DNA of 64,000 nucleotides from Hydrogenedens sp964549105 (GTDB taxonomy: Bacteria; Hydrogenedentota; Hydrogenedentia; Hydrogenedentales; Hydrogenedentaceae): the NCBI GenBank assembly GCA_964549105.1, contig CAZJTZ010000005.1, forward strand, positions 92,006 to 156,005, given 5' to 3'. The notes below the pieces were generated by a model. That model worked only from the letters and a program-made list of their open reading frames with translations. It was not told the DNA's origin and searched no databases. Below are positions 62,625 to 64,000 of this stretch, piece by piece (position 1 is the stretch's first letter; each line of letters starts with the position of its first letter). Both the position numbers and the translations under genes were made by a program.

Positions 62625-62724
62625 NNNNNNNNNNNNNNNNNNNNNNNNNNNNNNNNNNNNNNNNNNNNNNNNNNNNNNNNNNNNNNNNNNNNNNNNNNNN
62701 NNNNNNNNNNNNNNNNNNNNNNNN
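62625..62724. other. Assembly gap (100 N)
   Basis: Exactly 100 undetermined bases. AAATGTCCAT occurs on both sides (near 62543 and 62731), each followed by a GTAGGGGCGTAT word. The true length and content between are unknown. Confidence 0.99.
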
Positions 62725-62819
62725 TATAAAAGAAATGTCCATGTTACTATTGAACGGTGGTGTTTTGTAGGGGCGTATATTTGTTTTCTGTTTTTTATGG
62801 AGTCAGGGAATTACTAAAC

Positions 62820-63749
62820 TTAAATTTGTATGCCTTTTTTGCTTAGTATTCCTTTTACTACCTTTGATTCTCTTAGCAGATTGGCAATAGCACCGTTACC
62901 TTCCAAAGCCTGTGAATTACAATCGCTATAACCACACAAAAAGTTCAAATAGTCACAGGCTCGCTCTTTTTCTGTTCTATAACCCCCATAGATATTTTCC
63001 AACTGCTCCAATGTCTTATCAAATTTCTCCCTGAACGCAGGGTTCTTGTTATCCTGCTCAAACAATCTCTCTAAACCGTGTCTACACAAGTCCTTTCTCA
63101 ATGACGGAAAATCCAACATCCCTTCTGTTATTTGTCCCAAATAATCCGACAAGATATGAATATCCCATAGGATTGTTATCAAACCTGCTGACATGCTTCT
63201 ATCCAAACCCGTCACTTCCATACATTTATTTATCAGCCTCCGATTCTGTGCTGCCTTTTCCTTATTGATAAAGTCCAATACCGTTTTATCAATATACTTA
63301 TCTACATCCATACTTTCCTTTACCTCCTGATATTCTTTGTAATACTCACTACTTTCGTTCTCCAACTGCTTTTTAATCTTATCTCTAATCTTATCCAATT
63401 CCTTCATTAAAGGCTTATGTTTTTTCAAATCCGCATTAAATCCCCAATGAAAAATATACCTGTGCTTCTGTGCTCCACCAAAAGTCAGTCCAAACTTGTC
63501 CTTCAATTCACGGATAAAGTCGCTATTCCCACCCTTCTGGTCAATAATCTCGTGCAACATAGCAAACAAATCTTCTAACCCGCCACCTTGACTCCGTTCT
63601 ATACCCAATACTCTATAAAAATCTACCTTATGAAGGTCAAAATTATCCCTCGCATAACTATTAGCAACCGCAAACCCAACCACAGCCAAAAGGATAAAAA
63701 CAATCCTACGCTTAGTATTATATTTAACATGATAAGAAACAAAGTTCAC
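62820..63749 (-). CDS. Predicted secreted helical protein of unknown function
   Basis: 309 residues. The signal is KRRIVFILLAVVGFAVANSY, cleaved probably near SYA-RD. The rest is mostly charged and helical (LKKHKPLMKELDKIRDKIKK, YYKEYQEVKESMDVDKYIDK) with a Cys-containing second half (KDLCRHGLERLFEQ, RACDYLNFLCGYSDC). Family not recognised. The GTG start at 63749 has AAGGA upstream and shares one base with the stop of the Sel1-type gene (TAGTG), so the two are coupled. Confidence 0.65.
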   Translation of the reverse strand: MNFVSYHVKYNTKRRIVFILLAVVGFAVANSYARDNFDLHKVDFYRVLGIERSQGGGLEDLFAMLHEIIDQKGGNSDFIRELKDKFGLTFGGAQKHRYIFHWGFNADLKKHKPLMKELDKIRDKIKKQLENESSEYYKEYQEVKESMDVDKYIDKTVLDFINKEKAAQNRRLINKCMEVTGLDRSMSAGLITILWDIHILSDYLGQITEGMLDFPSLRKDLCRHGLERLFEQDNKNPAFREKFDKTLEQLENIYGGYRTEKERACDYLNFLCGYSDCNSQALEGNGAIANLLRESKVVKGILSKKGIQI

Positions 63750-64000
63750 TATCTATTCCTTCTTAACAATTCCCCTTTTCTATATGACCTCACTAACTCC
63801 TCTGCTTCCTTTATCTGCTCTTCTGTTATTCCACCAAACCAACCTTTTAACCCATCCCTTCCCTTTTGTGCTAACTCTTTCTCCTTATCATCTCCTCTTT
63901 CCATAGCAAGTGTATAATAGGCATAAGCCAATACATAATCCTTTTCTACTCCATATCCATTAGCATATAAATCACCTAAATTCTTCATAGCATCAGCATT
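63749..64000 (-). CDS. Sel1-repeat protein, C-terminal part (5' end beyond the window)
   Basis: 84 codons to the right edge, still open (NADAMKNLGDLYANGYGV at the start of the visible part). This is the Sel1/TPR consensus 'AxxxLGxxYxxGxGV', and YVLAYAYYTLAMERGDDKEK continues the helical pair. The end is Lys/Arg/Glu-rich (EEQIKEAEELVRSYRKGEL). Sel1-repeat proteins bind partner proteins, often at envelopes. It is coupled to the secreted helical protein downstream. Confidence 0.75.
   Translation of the reverse strand, partial: NADAMKNLGDLYANGYGVEKDYVLAYAYYTLAMERGDDKEKELAQKGRDGLKGWFGGITEEQIKEAEELVRSYRKGELLRRNR

Noticed and set aside
62554..62817. Frames spanning the 100 N
   Set aside because: They exist only because the undetermined bases hide stops, and the flanks are repeats.

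Overview
The window looks like a scaffold from an A+T-rich, uncultivated diderm-type bacterium. Planctomycetota-like lineages, and Hydrogenedentota in particular, are my best guess. This rests on protein style only: very large PKD-type secreted proteins with Gly/Glu/Thr linkers, a CFI-box C-terminus, a Ser/Thr kinase fused to a formylglycine-generating-enzyme-like domain, small CxxC proteins, SGNH-hydrolase and GT-C glycan genes, and menaquinone genes. No rRNA or marker gene is present to prove it. A run of exactly 100 N at 62625-62724 shows that this is a scaffold join.

Layout. 1-6706 (-): the N-terminal 2,235 codons of a giant secreted PKD-domain protein that runs off the left edge. 7368-12504 (-): a four-gene GldA/GldF/GldG/DUF4340-type ABC module. 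12768-17233: a tiny zinc-ribbon gene, a short minus-strand ORF, a large secreted glycosidase-like protein and a ComF-like phosphoribosyltransferase. 17454-20377: a heptosyltransferase-like gene facing thiL/nnrD. 20725-22748 (+): a winged-helix regulator translationally coupled to a 470-residue protein that resembles a type IIG restriction enzyme without its methylase. 22761-25585 (-): menB-menA-menC.

25982-30650 (+) is the most unusual part. It holds two tandem cassettes, each with an almost identical ~145 bp promoter/leader, a Cys-rich secreted peptide and a membrane-anchored LolA-like protein. They are followed by a divergent Lgt paralogue. 31576-36536 (-) is a tight four-gene operon: a CsoR-type regulator, a CoA-disulfide reductase/rhodanese/TusA/DsrE fusion, a DUF1638 protein and a URO-D/thioredoxin fusion. 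It links sulfane-sulfur handling to a corrinoid/C1-type protein.

36649-46942 (-): a seven-gene surface-glycan operon (DegT aminotransferase, ATP-grasp/HAD fusion, methyltransferase, GT2, SGNH-TPR protein, two GT-C-like membrane proteins). 47074-49882: a second SGNH protein and another polytopic membrane protein. 49909-52570 (-): xseA-xseB-ispA with overlapping ends. 52707-57005: a lipoprotein, the kinase-FGE fusion, a cohesin-like secreted protein and the canonical lgt. 57150-62052 (+): a CFI-box surface protein and rluD. 62053-62819: a repeat-rich intergenic stretch with the assembly gap. 62820-64000 (-): a secreted helical protein and a partial Sel1-repeat protein.

I saw no tRNA, rRNA, CRISPR array, transposase, integrase or phage gene.
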